This document shows, piece after piece, positions 1 to 7,983 of a stretch of DNA of 64,000 nucleotides. The DNA comes from Synergistaceae bacterium (GTDB taxonomy: Bacteria > Synergistota > Synergistia > Synergistales > Aminobacteriaceae). The position numbers were made by a program, and so were the translations under genes. How positions within the stretch are numbered: the first letter of the stretch is position 1; each line of letters opens with the position of its first letter. The stretch is taken from contig JAFSWZ010000007.1 in the NCBI GenBank assembly GCA_017450125.1, forward strand, positions 1-64,000, in the 5' to 3' direction. The notes beneath the pieces were generated by a model. That model saw only the letters and a list, made by a program, of their open reading frames with translations. It did not search any database and was not told the origin of the DNA.

Positions 1-514
1 CGTTTTCTTCTCTGCGGGGGTCAATCAGGAAGATTGCATCAGGCGTGGAAGTCATGTTGGCGATGCCGCCCAGATACTTCTCGAGCTTGAGCTGTTCCTG
101 CTTGATCATGGCGATTTCCTTCTTGGTGAACTCTTCCCACGTGCCTTCCTCGTCGTACTTCCTGAGTTCGAGCATACGGGAAATCCTGCGGCGTATCGTC
201 GGGAAATTGGTCATCAGTCCTCCCAGCCATCTCTGGTTGATGTAGAACTGCCCGCACCTTGTTGCTTCGTCGCGGATTGTCTCCTGAGCCTGACGCTTAG
301 TCCCCACAAAGAGAACGTGCCCGCCGTTTGCGGCTGTCTCGCGGATGAAGTCATACGCACGGTCAAGGCCCTTGACGGTCTTCTGAAGGTCAATGATGTA
401 GACTCCGTTGCGTTCGGTGAAAATATAGGGCTTCATCTTGGGGTTCCAGCGGCGTGTCTGATGTCCGAAGTGGACTCCGCATTCGAGCAACTGCTTCATA
501 CTAGCTACTGCCAT
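1..514 (-). CDS. rpsB: 30S ribosomal protein S2 (3' end outside window)
   Basis: Ribosomal protein S2 of the small subunit. About 171 codons are visible and the C-terminus lies off the left edge. Family hallmarks read clearly: the N-terminal block [20 protein letters not shown], then [14 protein letters not shown], then [17 protein letters not shown] and [13 protein letters not shown]. The ATG at 514 is chosen because a strong GGAGG lies upstream; a second in-frame ATG at 499 has no such site. A 5' leader with nested inverted repeats lies just upstream. In most bacteria tsf follows rpsB, but that region is not in the window. Confidence 0.97.
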   Translation of the reverse strand, partial: MAVASMKQLLECGVHFGHQTRRWNPKMKPYIFTERNGVYIIDLQKTVKGLDRAYDFIRETAANGGHVLFVGTKRQAQETIRDEATRCGQFYINQRWLGGLMTNFPTIRRRISRMLELRKYDEEGTWEEFTKKEIAMIKQEQLKLEKYLGGIANMTSTPDAIFLIDPRREEN

Positions 515-547
515 AAAGAATAAATACCTCCTAAAGGTTGATATATG

Positions 548-604
548 CGCTCATTCATAATCCCGCCGTCAAGAAGACGGGACACCTTTAACGAGAAATG
601 AGCG
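548..604 (-). promoter_or_regulatory. Structured rpsB 5' leader (candidate S2 autoregulatory RNA)
   Basis: In the rpsB leader an outer 8-bp inverted repeat (548-555 with 597-604, CGCTCATT/AATGAGCG) encloses an inner hairpin with stem CCGTC/GACGG (566-570, 576-580). It ends about 35 nt before the rpsB start. S2 represses rpsB-tsf translation in enterobacteria through its leader (established knowledge). A similar role here is inferred from position and pairing only. Confidence 0.5.
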
Positions 605-726
605 TAAAGATTTGTATCGGTGTCAGGTAAGTATATCACAAGGGGAATTAGTACTGAGCACAAACTTTTGAAAGACGCGGAAGAAAAATATTGCAATGAA
701 CCTGTAAGGAAGAACACAAAAACAAC

Positions 727-843
727 GGACAAGTTTTATGCTATAATCATACTTACCGAAAATATGAAGCACACGACTTTGCGGGTGCGAACCGCAAATC
801 TTAATCTTGTCCTGTGTCCATTATAGCATAGTGTGCGGACAAG
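727..843. other. Intergenic element with interleaved inverted repeats and two inward-facing extended -10 boxes
   Basis: The gap between rpsB and the glycan cluster carries GGACAAG (727-733), an 11-base arm (737-747), a TTTGCGG/CCGCAAA hairpin (778-784, 792-798), CTTGTCC (806-812), the complement of the 11-base arm (820-830) and GGACAAG again (837-843). The order A-B-C-C'-A'-B'-A allows a pseudoknot or two alternative folds. The 11-base arms contain TGCTATAAT on the plus strand and on the minus strand, so both are extended -10 promoter candidates pointing inward. It could be an RNA or a DNA operator. The rest of the gap (605-726, 844-962) shows nothing clear. Confidence 0.45.
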
Positions 844-962
844 GTGATTGTTAGTTGTGTGCAGAAATCGATTTTGCGCGCGGATTGTATCTGCATTAAG
901 CAGTGAATATTGATTCGGCGCAATATTTATATCTATAACAATACAGGAGGCTGTTCGGACTG

Positions 963-2222
963 ATGTGGAATCGCATCAAGAAGTTCATCAATGCTACAGC
1001 AATCCAAATCTTCAGTGTGTGGTACAGTCTGCCGCTGATGTTCGTAGCACTTGCCAGGAAGCTCAGGATCAGCAAGGGCGAAAGGATGCTCACCTACACT
1101 TCGGCAAATGCATTCACTAGGGTGTTCAGCAAGTTCTCACGGTACTACGGGCTGATAGAGTTTTTGCCGAAGTCTGCTGAGGACGTTACGGCGTGCAATC
1201 TCTTGACGGACACTAAGGATAGAGAGTACGCCGTAGTGATTCAAGGGCCCGTGCTGAACGGATTTACTGCGGAGAGCATCAGAGTGTACAGGAAGATATT
1301 ACCGAAAGCACATATTATCGTCAGCACGTGGAAGGGCACGGACGGGAAACTTGCTGACGAGCTCCGGGAGCTTGCGGATGACGTTCTGCTTAACGAGCCG
1401 CCGGAGACAAACGGACTGCTGAACGTGAACTATCAGGCTAAATCGTCATATGCCGGAATGAAGAGAGCGAGCGAGCTGGGGATACCCTACGCGATAAAGA
1501 TACGCTCCGACATGCGGATGTATACGCCGATGGTGTTCGAGTACATGAAGAGCCTGATTGAGGCGTTCCCGCTGGATGAGTCGGTCTCACAGCGGCAGAA
1601 GGAGCGGATAATTGCAACTTCAAGAGGTGGGGCTGTCGCGAGAAAGTACTTTATCCGTGATTACTTCTACTTCGGGGCAACGCGGGATCTCCTGAACTTC
1701 TTCGATTTTCCTCCTGACCCGGTAAATTACAGCGGCTTAACTACAGAGGACATAGGTCTTTACCTGCACAGCATCAAAAAATGGGTGGACGACAACGGCG
1801 AAAACCTGATACACGTATCACCCGAAATTCAGCTGACGAAATCATACCTACAGCGCACAACTACAGGCAATTGCGAGTCAACCGTAAAACGTTTCTGGGA
1901 GGATGTCAGTAAACGCTTCCTTATAGTAAGCCTTTCTGAGCTGCGGCTCTACTGGGACAAGTACAATGCTTTTAGAGTGAACTTCTGGAACATGGGGCAA
2001 ACTTGGGACGGCCAGCCTAAAACGGACGAGGGCAGAGATTTCATCACTCCTCTATGCCTGTCTCTGATAAAGGGACATTTATTGTACAGCAGCAATCTTG
2101 AAGAAGCACACAGGTACAGGATTGAGCCTTTCCATAATCTCGGAACTTTCTGCAGCGGCTATGAACATATCGATGAGGTCCTGAAAGATTTTCCGCTTTT
2201 GAGGGGAGACGGTCAGCATTAA
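963..2222 (+). CDS. WavE-family lipopolysaccharide/surface glycan synthesis protein
   Basis: A 419-residue protein resembling the WavE LPS-synthesis family: an internal block reads YAVVIQGPV, then HIIVSTWKG, then a basic segment ending YAIKIRSDMRMY, the layout of WavE proteins, which are glycosyltransferase-like. The enzymatic reaction is not known from sequence. The N-terminus has a hydrophobic patch (about residues 17-32) that may associate with membrane. AGGAGG sits 12 nt before the ATG. A possible promoter (TTGATT at 910, TATAAC at 934) is weak because its start would fall at the ribosome-binding site. It is first in a plus-strand glycan cluster and ends inside the start of the next gene. 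Confidence 0.8.
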   Translation: MWNRIKKFINATAIQIFSVWYSLPLMFVALARKLRISKGERMLTYTSANAFTRVFSKFSRYYGLIEFLPKSAEDVTACNLLTDTKDREYAVVIQGPVLNGFTAESIRVYRKILPKAHIIVSTWKGTDGKLADELRELADDVLLNEPPETNGLLNVNYQAKSSYAGMKRASELGIPYAIKIRSDMRMYTPMVFEYMKSLIEAFPLDESVSQRQKERIIATSRGGAVARKYFIRDYFYFGATRDLLNFFDFPPDPVNYSGLTTEDIGLYLHSIKKWVDDNGENLIHVSPEIQLTKSYLQRTTTGNCESTVKRFWEDVSKRFLIVSLSELRLYWDKYNAFRVNFWNMGQTWDGQPKTDEGRDFITPLCLSLIKGHLLYSSNLEEAHRYRIEPFHNLGTFCSGYEHIDEVLKDFPLLRGDGQH

Positions 2223-2868
2223 CATTCTCGCACACAGAGGCTGCTTCACTTCCGCTTTTACGCCCAATTCACCCGCCGCACTCCTCGAAGCCTGCAGGAG
2301 AGGTTACGGCATTGAGACGGATCTGCGCGATCTCTCGGGCCGCCTCGTAATCGCACATGACCCTGCCGGGGCTGACTCGCCGGACGTTGCGGAATTGCTG
2401 GGCTCTCTCGCACGGTTCAACGCTCAGTGCTGCTTTGCCCTTAACATCAAGGCTGACGGTCTCGCATCGATGCTCAGAGACTGCCTCGCGAAGTTCAGCA
2501 TCAGCAATTACTTCACGTTCGACATGTCTGTTCCGCAGATGCTCAGCTACAGGGACGCAGGACTCTCATTCTTCACAGGGCAGAGCGACATTCAGCCCTC
2601 GCCTGTGCTCTATGACGAGGCGGCGGGAATCTGGGCTGACTGTTTCACGTCAACGGACTGGATCACCTCAAGCATCATCAGCGGACACATCAGGAACGGC
2701 AAGAGAATATGCTTTGTATCGCCGGAACTTCACGGGCGCAATGATTATTATGCATTCTGGGAAAAGCTCAAGGGTTGGGATGACGATGAAGCCTTAATGC
2801 TCTGTACAGATTTCCCTGACGAGGCATATGAATTTTTTACAGGGAGGCGCAGAAATGACGCGGATTAA
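2218..2868 (+). CDS. GDPD-like (glycerophosphodiester phosphodiesterase family) protein with probable ATT start
   Basis: The reading frame opens only after an in-frame TGA at 2200. The family N-terminus, INILAHRG, begins at ATT 2218-2220, where relatives normally have MNILAHRG; GYGIETDLRD and LVIAHDP follow. These match the catalytic start of the glycerophosphodiester phosphodiesterase TIM-barrel (His-Arg, then Glu-x-Asp, then His). GAGGGGAG lies about 9 nt upstream of the ATT and the gene overlaps the preceding stop codon (ATTAA). The first ATG, at 2395, would delete the catalytic motifs. At 216 residues it is shorter than typical GDPDs. It probably acts on a phosphodiester in surface glycan assembly (inference). 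Confidence 0.75.
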   Translation: MNILAHRGCFTSAFTPNSPAALLEACRRGYGIETDLRDLSGRLVIAHDPAGADSPDVAELLGSLARFNAQCCFALNIKADGLASMLRDCLAKFSISNYFTFDMSVPQMLSYRDAGLSFFTGQSDIQPSPVLYDEAAGIWADCFTSTDWITSSIISGHIRNGKRICFVSPELHGRNDYYAFWEKLKGWDDDEALMLCTDFPDEAYEFFTGRRRNDAD

Positions 2869-3493
2869 GGCTGTCCTGTTCGACATGGACGGCGTATTGA
2901 TTGACGCTAAGGACTGGCATTATGAGGCACTCAACAAAGCACTCGGGCTCTTCGGGCTGACCATAAGCCGCTACGACCACCTTCACACTTTCGACGGGCT
3001 TCCGACGCGCGACAAGCTCAAGATGCTCAGCGAGCAGTACTTCCTGCCGTCTCAGCTTCACAGCTTCATCAACAAGGTGAAGCAGAGGTACACACTCGAG
3101 ATAACGAACGCGATGTGCCGCCCGATGTTCCAGCATGAATACGCGCTCTCAAGGCTGAAGCATGAAGGGTTCAAGATTGCGGTGTGCTCAAATTCTGTCA
3201 GGGCGACAATAGAGCTCATGATGAGTCTTTCAGGCCTCAGCGGATACATCGACCTCATCCTCTCGAACGAGGACGTAACCCGGGCAAAGCCTGACCCCGA
3301 AATTTATACCGCCGCTATGGAAAAACTCGGCATGACTCCCGGTGAGTGCCTCGTCATTGAGGACAACCCTAAGGGCATTGCGGCAGGCAGAGCCAGCGGT
3401 GCGTTCGTGCTTCCGGTCGCTGGTGTCTACGATGTCAACTACTGGAACATCAGGGACGCAATAACAAAGTTCGAGGAGGGCGGCCATGATTAA
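2855..3493 (+). CDS. HAD superfamily (subfamily IA) phosphatase
   Basis: A haloacid dehalogenase-type hydrolase. Motif I is VLFDMDGVLID near the N-terminus, with the nucleophile Asp and acid/base Asp; motif II is VCSNS; motif III/IV is KPDPEIY followed by CLVIEDNPKGIAAG. About 212 residues with a cap inserted after motif I, as in beta-phosphoglucomutase-like enzymes. The ATG at 2855 is preferred over 2828 because AGGGAGG lies 8 nt before it. It overlaps the GDPD-like gene by 14 nt and the next gene by 8, so the cluster is translationally coupled. It likely removes a phosphate from a sugar or polyol phosphate (inference). Confidence 0.85.
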   Translation: MTRIKAVLFDMDGVLIDAKDWHYEALNKALGLFGLTISRYDHLHTFDGLPTRDKLKMLSEQYFLPSQLHSFINKVKQRYTLEITNAMCRPMFQHEYALSRLKHEGFKIAVCSNSVRATIELMMSLSGLSGYIDLILSNEDVTRAKPDPEIYTAAMEKLGMTPGECLVIEDNPKGIAAGRASGAFVLPVAGVYDVNYWNIRDAITKFEEGGHD

Positions 3494-4208
3494 TATTCTT
3501 ATCCCGTCGATGGGCAAATCTTTATTCTTCAAGGACAGCTATTTCCCCAAGCCCATGATTGAAGTTGCCGGGAAGACTATGCTTGAACAGCTCGCAGAAA
3601 ACTTCAGCACAATACCTGACAGAAGGTTTATATTCATATTCTCGCGCAAAGACTGCACAGAGTTTCACCTTGACGAGTCCGCAAAGATTCTCACGGATTA
3701 CGCAGCTGAAGTCATCGTGCTGGAAGAAGAGACAGCGGGAGCGTTGTGCACGTGTCTCATGGCGGCCGATCTTATCAACAGCGAATCCCCCTTAATCATC
3801 TCGAACGCCGACCAGATAATCAGCACTGATTTCGCAGGCATCTTGGCCAAGTTTGAGGACGAGTCGGCAGAAGCAGGGCTGATTACGTTTGACAGCATAC
3901 ATCCGAGATGGAGCTATGCACGGATAAAAGACGGCGAAGTCATAGAGGTTGCGGAGAAGCGTCCGCTCTCGAAGAATGCCATTGCGGGCTTCTACTGGTA
4001 CAGGCACGGGAGCACGTTTATTAGAGCGGCTCAGAGAGCAGTCCTGAAGGGCAGCGAATTGAACGGCAGGTACTACATCTCGTCGTCAGTGAATGAGGTG
4101 ATCCTTGAGGGCGGAAAGGTAGCGTATTTCCCTGTAGGGCGGGACTGCTATCACTCGTTCTATTCGCCGGAGAAGATTACGGATTATGAGGAGGGGCTTA
4201 GGGCATGA
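3486..4208 (+). CDS. Sugar nucleotidyltransferase-like protein (paralogue 1)
   Basis: A 240-residue NTP-transferase-fold protein. It begins MINILIPSMGKSLFF, where active family members have a Gly-rich GxGxR loop; here that loop is less canonical (MGKSLFFKDSYFPKPM). Downstream it has LIISNADQI, matching the metal-binding Asp segment, and ends with a FYSPEKITDYEEG segment. It aligns along its length with the product of 4753-5487 (shared PKPM/PKPL, NADQ/NSDQ, HPRWSY/HPKWSY and GFYWYRHG/GIYNYRHG). It may activate a sugar or polyol phosphate for surface glycan synthesis. The altered loop makes catalysis uncertain. Overlaps both neighbours. Confidence 0.75.
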   Translation: MINILIPSMGKSLFFKDSYFPKPMIEVAGKTMLEQLAENFSTIPDRRFIFIFSRKDCTEFHLDESAKILTDYAAEVIVLEEETAGALCTCLMAADLINSESPLIISNADQIISTDFAGILAKFEDESAEAGLITFDSIHPRWSYARIKDGEVIEVAEKRPLSKNAIAGFYWYRHGSTFIRAAQRAVLKGSELNGRYYISSSVNEVILEGGKVAYFPVGRDCYHSFYSPEKITDYEEGLRA

Positions 4209-4534
4209 GGACAGCGAAACTTTCGGACATGGTCAAAGGCTGGTTCATAGGGAATTTTTCCCCGAGCATGTACCGTACGAATGACTGCGAAGTCGCGGTG
4301 AAGAACTATTCAGCCGGAGACCGCGAGGAGAAGCATTACCACAAGATAGCGACGGAATACACGGTAATAATCAGCGGCAGAGTAAGAATGTTCGGGCAGG
4401 AGTTCGGCGAAGGGGATATTATCGTGGCCGAGCCCGGAGATGCTACGGACTTCAAGGCACTTACGGACGCGGTGAATGTTGTAGTGAAGATACCGGGTGC
4501 GAACAACGACAAATATATTTCACGGGAGGAATAA
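4205..4534 (+). CDS. Cupin-fold protein
   Basis: A 109-residue single-domain protein predicted to be a cupin barrel: EEKHYHKIATEYTVIISGR gives the first cupin motif (two His and a Glu that bind metal), and the second half has FGEGDIIVAEPGDATDF. It starts inside the upstream stop codon (ATGA). In glycan clusters small cupins often act as isomerases, epimerases or sugar-binding proteins; which applies cannot be told here. Clustering with a phosphatase and two nucleotidyltransferases favours sugar modification (inference). Confidence 0.75.
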   Translation: MRTAKLSDMVKGWFIGNFSPSMYRTNDCEVAVKNYSAGDREEKHYHKIATEYTVIISGRVRMFGQEFGEGDIIVAEPGDATDFKALTDAVNVVVKIPGANNDKYISREE

Positions 4535-4747
4535 AAGTACGGGTCTGCTCAACGATTCGGCCTCAATGAGAATCTGCACTTTGTGTTCTCTACTCATGAA
4601 GCAGTTTTCTCACAGCCAACAAATCCGGCGCATCGGCCCGCAAAATCAATAAGGACTGTGCGGAACTCATGGGGCTCGGAGATGCGGGCTCAAGGGTCAG
4701 GCAGGTTCAAGCGTACAGTCAAATACGTACTAAGGCTCAGGAGGTAA
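4535..4747 (+). pseudogene. Possible remnant of a coding sequence between cupin and second nucleotidyltransferase
   Basis: The 218-bp gap contains a 70-codon stop-free stretch directly in frame with, and after, the cupin stop codon, ending at TAA 4745-4747. It has protein-like composition early on (RFGLNENLHFVFSTHEAVF) but no ATG until codon 50 and no ribosome-binding site, so it is unlikely to be expressed alone. It may be the remnant of a deleted glycan gene or of a longer upstream protein. I do not recognise a family. Confidence 0.3.
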
Positions 4748-4752
4748 TTGAC

Positions 4753-5487
4753 ATGCTCAATATAGTTATACCAATGGCGGGAAGAGGCAGCCGCTTCGCA
4801 AACGCAGGCTACACAACGCCGAAGCCGCTGATCAGCGTTCACGGGCATATGATGATTGAATGGGTAGTACGCAATATCACTCCGTCGTACCCTCACAGGT
4901 TCATATTCATCTGCCAGCATGAGCATATAGAGACATTCGCGCTTGATGATGCTCTGCGGAAAATGGCTCCTGAATGCGAAATTGTGGAGATTGACCATAT
5001 CACTGAGGGAGCAGCATGCACAGTTCTGCTTGCCGAGAAGTATATAGACACCGGCGATGCTTTGATGATTGCTAACAGCGACCAGTTTGTGGACACGGAT
5101 ATTAACGCGTACCTTGAGGCTATGGGAGATTCTGACGGGCTGATCATGACGATGCCGGCCACTCATCCGAAGTGGAGCTACATAAAGTATGACGCTGGCG
5201 GAAGGGTTACGCTTGTCCGTGAAAAAGAAGTGATTTCCGACGAAGCAACCGTCGGAATCTACAACTACAGGCACGGCAGGGATTTCGTGAAATACGCTCA
5301 CCAGATGGTAGACAGGAATATACGCGTGAACGGAGAATTTTACGTTGCTCCTGTGTACAACGAAATGATAGAAGCTGGGATGAACATAGGCTTTTACGAC
5401 ATAGGCAGCAGGATGTACGGTCTAGGGACTCCTGAGGACCTTGAAGAGTTCATGAAGCTGGACTTGTGCAGTTCATACTGGAACTGA
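4753..5487 (+). CDS. Sugar nucleotidyltransferase (paralogue 2)
   Basis: A 244-residue NTP-transferase-fold enzyme with a well-formed nucleotide loop, VIPMAGRGSRFANAGY followed by PKPL, then ANSDQFVDTD (metal-binding Asp) and GIYNYRHGRDF. It likely couples a nucleotide to a sugar- or polyol-1-phosphate for the surface glycan; nucleotide and sugar cannot be told. The ATG at 4753 is chosen because AGGAGG lies 8 nt upstream; an earlier in-frame ATG at 4669 would add 28 non-conserved residues. It is the last gene of the cluster and is followed by a terminator. Related to the product of 3486-4208, which has a poorer nucleotide loop. Confidence 0.85.
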   Translation: MLNIVIPMAGRGSRFANAGYTTPKPLISVHGHMMIEWVVRNITPSYPHRFIFICQHEHIETFALDDALRKMAPECEIVEIDHITEGAACTVLLAEKYIDTGDALMIANSDQFVDTDINAYLEAMGDSDGLIMTMPATHPKWSYIKYDAGGRVTLVREKEVISDEATVGIYNYRHGRDFVKYAHQMVDRNIRVNGEFYVAPVYNEMIEAGMNIGFYDIGSRMYGLGTPEDLEEFMKLDLCSSYWN

Positions 5488-5496
5488 AAAACAAAT

Positions 5497-5520
5497 CCCC
5501 CGTGAGAATCTGCGCGGGGG
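5497..5520. terminator. Rho-independent terminator between convergent genes
   Basis: Stem CCCCCG/CGGGGG (5497-5502, 5515-5520) with a 12-nt loop, between the end of the plus-strand glycan cluster and the end of purF. An A-rich run on its left gives a U-rich tail for minus-strand transcripts, so it mainly serves purF but may act both ways. Confidence 0.6.
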
Positions 5521-5547
5521 CAATATTCTTGATATGCTGCTTTACAT

Positions 5548-6921
5548 TCAGCTCGCCGGAACTTCCATCGGGTACTGGCCGTCAAAACATGCCTTGCAGT
5601 ACACGTCCTCCCCGCAGACTTCACGCAGGCTCTCTTCACTGAGGTACGTAACCGAGTCTGCCCCGAGATACTCGCAGATTTCCTCGCGCGAACGCTGGAC
5701 GGCTATAAGTTTCTCCCTGTGCGGCGTGTCTATCCCGAAGTAGCACGAGTAACGCACTTCCGGCGAGGCCGCGCACGCGTGAACCTCCTTCGCCCCTTCA
5801 TCGCGGAGCAGCTTCACGATTCGGCGCAGGGTTGTGCCCCTCACGATTGAGTCATCAATCAGGATCAAGCGTTTGCCCTCGATGTTGTGCTTTATCGTCG
5901 CGAGCTTGATTCGTACTGCCGCGTCCCTCTGCTCCTGGTCAGGCAGAATGAACGTCCGCCCCATGTACTTATTCTTGATGAGACCTTCGCCGTACGGAAT
6001 CCCCGAAGCCTCCGCGTAGCCTATCGCCGCAGGAATCCCCGAGTCCGGCACGGCCATAACTACGTCCGCATCAATCCTGCCCTGACGGGCGAGCATCATC
6101 CCGCAGCGTCGCCTGAAGTCGTACACGCTGACCCCGTCGACGATTGAGTCCGGGCGCGCAAAGTACACCAGCTCGAACACGCAGAGCTTCTTCCTGCACC
6201 AGCACGAAGGCTCGAGGGAGTGCAGGCCTTCACGGTCAATGATGACTATCTCGCCTGGCTGAACATCCCTCACGAACTCAGCATCAAGTGCCTCGAGAGC
6301 GCATGTCTCCGACGCAAGCACGAAGCCTTCCTCCTGCTTGAGACGGCCGATGCACATCGGGTGAAGTCCGTACGGGTCTCTTACACCAATCAGCTTGTCC
6401 CCTATCGTCAGAACAAGAACGTACGCTCCCTTGATGAGGCTCATTGCGTTGCGTATTCCGGCCTCAACGCCGCGTGCTCCGTGCTGGCAGATTAGGTTGA
6501 GGATGGATTCTGAATCTGTCGTCGAGTGGAAGATTGCTCCCTCATCCGTGAGCATCTCGCGGAGGGAGTCGGCGTTCACTAGGTTTCCGTTGTGAGCTAG
6601 GGCAAGTTCCCCGAGCCTGCAGATTGCCGCTAAGGGCTGGGCACTGCGTTCGCTCTTGTCTCCGGCGGTGGAGTAACGGACATGACCGATGGCTATGTTG
6701 CCCGGCATGTTCAGGGCAGAACCCCGAAACACCTCCCCGACGAGCCCGAGCCCCTTGCGAAGCTCAATGTGTCCGCCGTTGTTGGCGGCTATTCCTGCGG
6801 ATTCCTGCCCTCTGTGCTGCAATGCGTAAAGCCCGTAATAGACGAGGGGCGCAGCGTTCTTGGCCTCGTCCTTGCGGTATATCCCTATCACTCCGCACTC
6901 CTCGTGTAATTCGTCAAGCAT
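5548..6921 (-). CDS. purF: Amidophosphoribosyltransferase
   Basis: First committed step of de novo purine synthesis: PRPP + glutamine to 5-phosphoribosylamine. The 457-residue protein starts [13 protein letters not shown]; a short propeptide precedes the nucleophile Cys9 of the Ntn glutamine amidotransferase domain. [11 protein letters not shown] and the PRPP-binding block [16 protein letters not shown] follow. C-terminal cysteines ([16 protein letters not shown]) match Fe-S-containing, B. subtilis-type PurF. The gene overlaps the purC stop by 8 nt, so purC and purF are translationally coupled. Confidence 0.97.
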   Translation of the reverse strand: MLDELHEECGVIGIYRKDEAKNAAPLVYYGLYALQHRGQESAGIAANNGGHIELRKGLGLVGEVFRGSALNMPGNIAIGHVRYSTAGDKSERSAQPLAAICRLGELALAHNGNLVNADSLREMLTDEGAIFHSTTDSESILNLICQHGARGVEAGIRNAMSLIKGAYVLVLTIGDKLIGVRDPYGLHPMCIGRLKQEEGFVLASETCALEALDAEFVRDVQPGEIVIIDREGLHSLEPSCWCRKKLCVFELVYFARPDSIVDGVSVYDFRRRCGMMLARQGRIDADVVMAVPDSGIPAAIGYAEASGIPYGEGLIKNKYMGRTFILPDQEQRDAAVRIKLATIKHNIEGKRLILIDDSIVRGTTLRRIVKLLRDEGAKEVHACAASPEVRYSCYFGIDTPHREKLIAVQRSREEICEYLGADSVTYLSEESLREVCGEDVYCKACFDGQYPMEVPAS

Positions 6922-7630
6922 TGGTTATGCGCCTGAAAATCTCTTCGTAGGCTTCTTCTACTCTGCCCATGTCTCTCCTGAACCTGTCCTTGTCGAGCTT
7001 CTCGTTGGTCTTTGCGTCCCAGAAACGGCATGTGTCAGGAGAAATCTCGTCGGCCAAGATTATCGTGTCGTCAGGAAGCCTTCCCGCCTCTATCTTGAAG
7101 TCTATCAGCTTCACGCCGATACCCGCGAAAAACTCCTTCAGCGCATCGTTCACACCGAAAGCCAGCCTGCGTATCTGTTCCAGCTCCTCCTCCGTCGCAA
7201 CTCCCAGCGCAATAATGTGGCTGTCGTTGATGAGCGGGTCATTGAGCGCGTCATCCTTCAGCGAGAACTCCAGAGTCGGGCGCAGAAGCTCCCTGCCTTC
7301 CTCGACACCGTAACGCTTCGAGAACGACCCTGCCGCAACGTTCCTGATGATTATCTCGAGCGGAACGATCTTCACGGCACGCACGACTGTTTCACGGTCA
7401 GAGAGTTCTTCCACAAAGTGAGTGCGTATGCCCTTGCCCTCAAGAAGACGGAACATGATATTACTCATGCGGTTGTTGATGATGCCTTTGCCGGTTATCG
7501 TGCCCTTCTTGAGGCCGTTGAAGGCTGTCGCGTCGTCCTTGTACTCGACAATGTAGTAGTCAGGGCTGTCGGTCGCAAATACCTTCTTGGCCTTGCCCTC
7601 GTATATCTGGTTCAGTTTGGTGATGTTCAT
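6914..7630 (-). CDS. purC: Phosphoribosylaminoimidazole-succinocarboxamide synthase (SAICAR synthetase)
   Basis: Joins aspartate to CAIR in purine synthesis. 238 residues from the ATG at 7630 ([18 protein letters not shown], the usual ATP-grasp-like start), which has an AAAGGA site upstream; a longer frame to 7660 lacks support. Conserved segments include [31 protein letters not shown] and [10 protein letters not shown]. Upstream, on the same strand, is a small membrane-protein gene; downstream purF overlaps by 8 nt. Confidence 0.96.
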   Translation of the reverse strand: MNITKLNQIYEGKAKKVFATDSPDYYIVEYKDDATAFNGLKKGTITGKGIINNRMSNIMFRLLEGKGIRTHFVEELSDRETVVRAVKIVPLEIIIRNVAAGSFSKRYGVEEGRELLRPTLEFSLKDDALNDPLINDSHIIALGVATEEELEQIRRLAFGVNDALKEFFAGIGVKLIDFKIEAGRLPDDTIILADEISPDTCRFWDAKTNEKLDKDRFRRDMGRVEEAYEEIFRRITNA

Positions 7631-7662
7631 GCTGTTAGTCCTTTCGCGTGGAATGCGCAATA

Positions 7663-7878
7663 TTATACAGCGTTATCATCATCGTAATCGTAGAAGTCCC
7701 TGCGCTTCCAGTACCACAGTCCCAGCGCAAGACCTGCACACGCAAAGCCCGCCGCCAGTCCGCCAACAACGTAGTCAACACGTACGGGGTTTCCGAGCAG
7801 AGAAGTCCCGTAGCCCGCAAGAGCGTAGCCGAAACCTATCATGCTCAAAAGTGATAGTGTGGTGATGAACAGTCTCAT
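7663..7878 (-). CDS. Small two-span membrane protein, unknown function
   Basis: A 71-residue protein starting [11 protein letters not shown] at 7878, with GGGAGG just upstream; an in-frame ATG further up (7929) lacks such a site. Two hydrophobic stretches (residues about 3-25 and 34-53) are predicted membrane spans, followed by a charged C-terminal tail rich in Asp. I do not recognise a family. It lies 32 nt upstream of purC and is probably transcribed with it, though nothing suggests a purine role. Confidence 0.65.
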   Translation of the reverse strand: MRLFITTLSLLSMIGFGYALAGYGTSLLGNPVRVDYVVGGLAAGFACAGLALGLWYWKRRDFYDYDDDNAV

Positions 7879-7983
7879 GAATCTTTCTGCCTCCCTCGAT
7901 TGGTTGCCGGTATAATAAACCACATTCACAATTATTCCGAGAATTAACTAATCACAAAATTTACTGCAAAGGAGTTTTTCACA

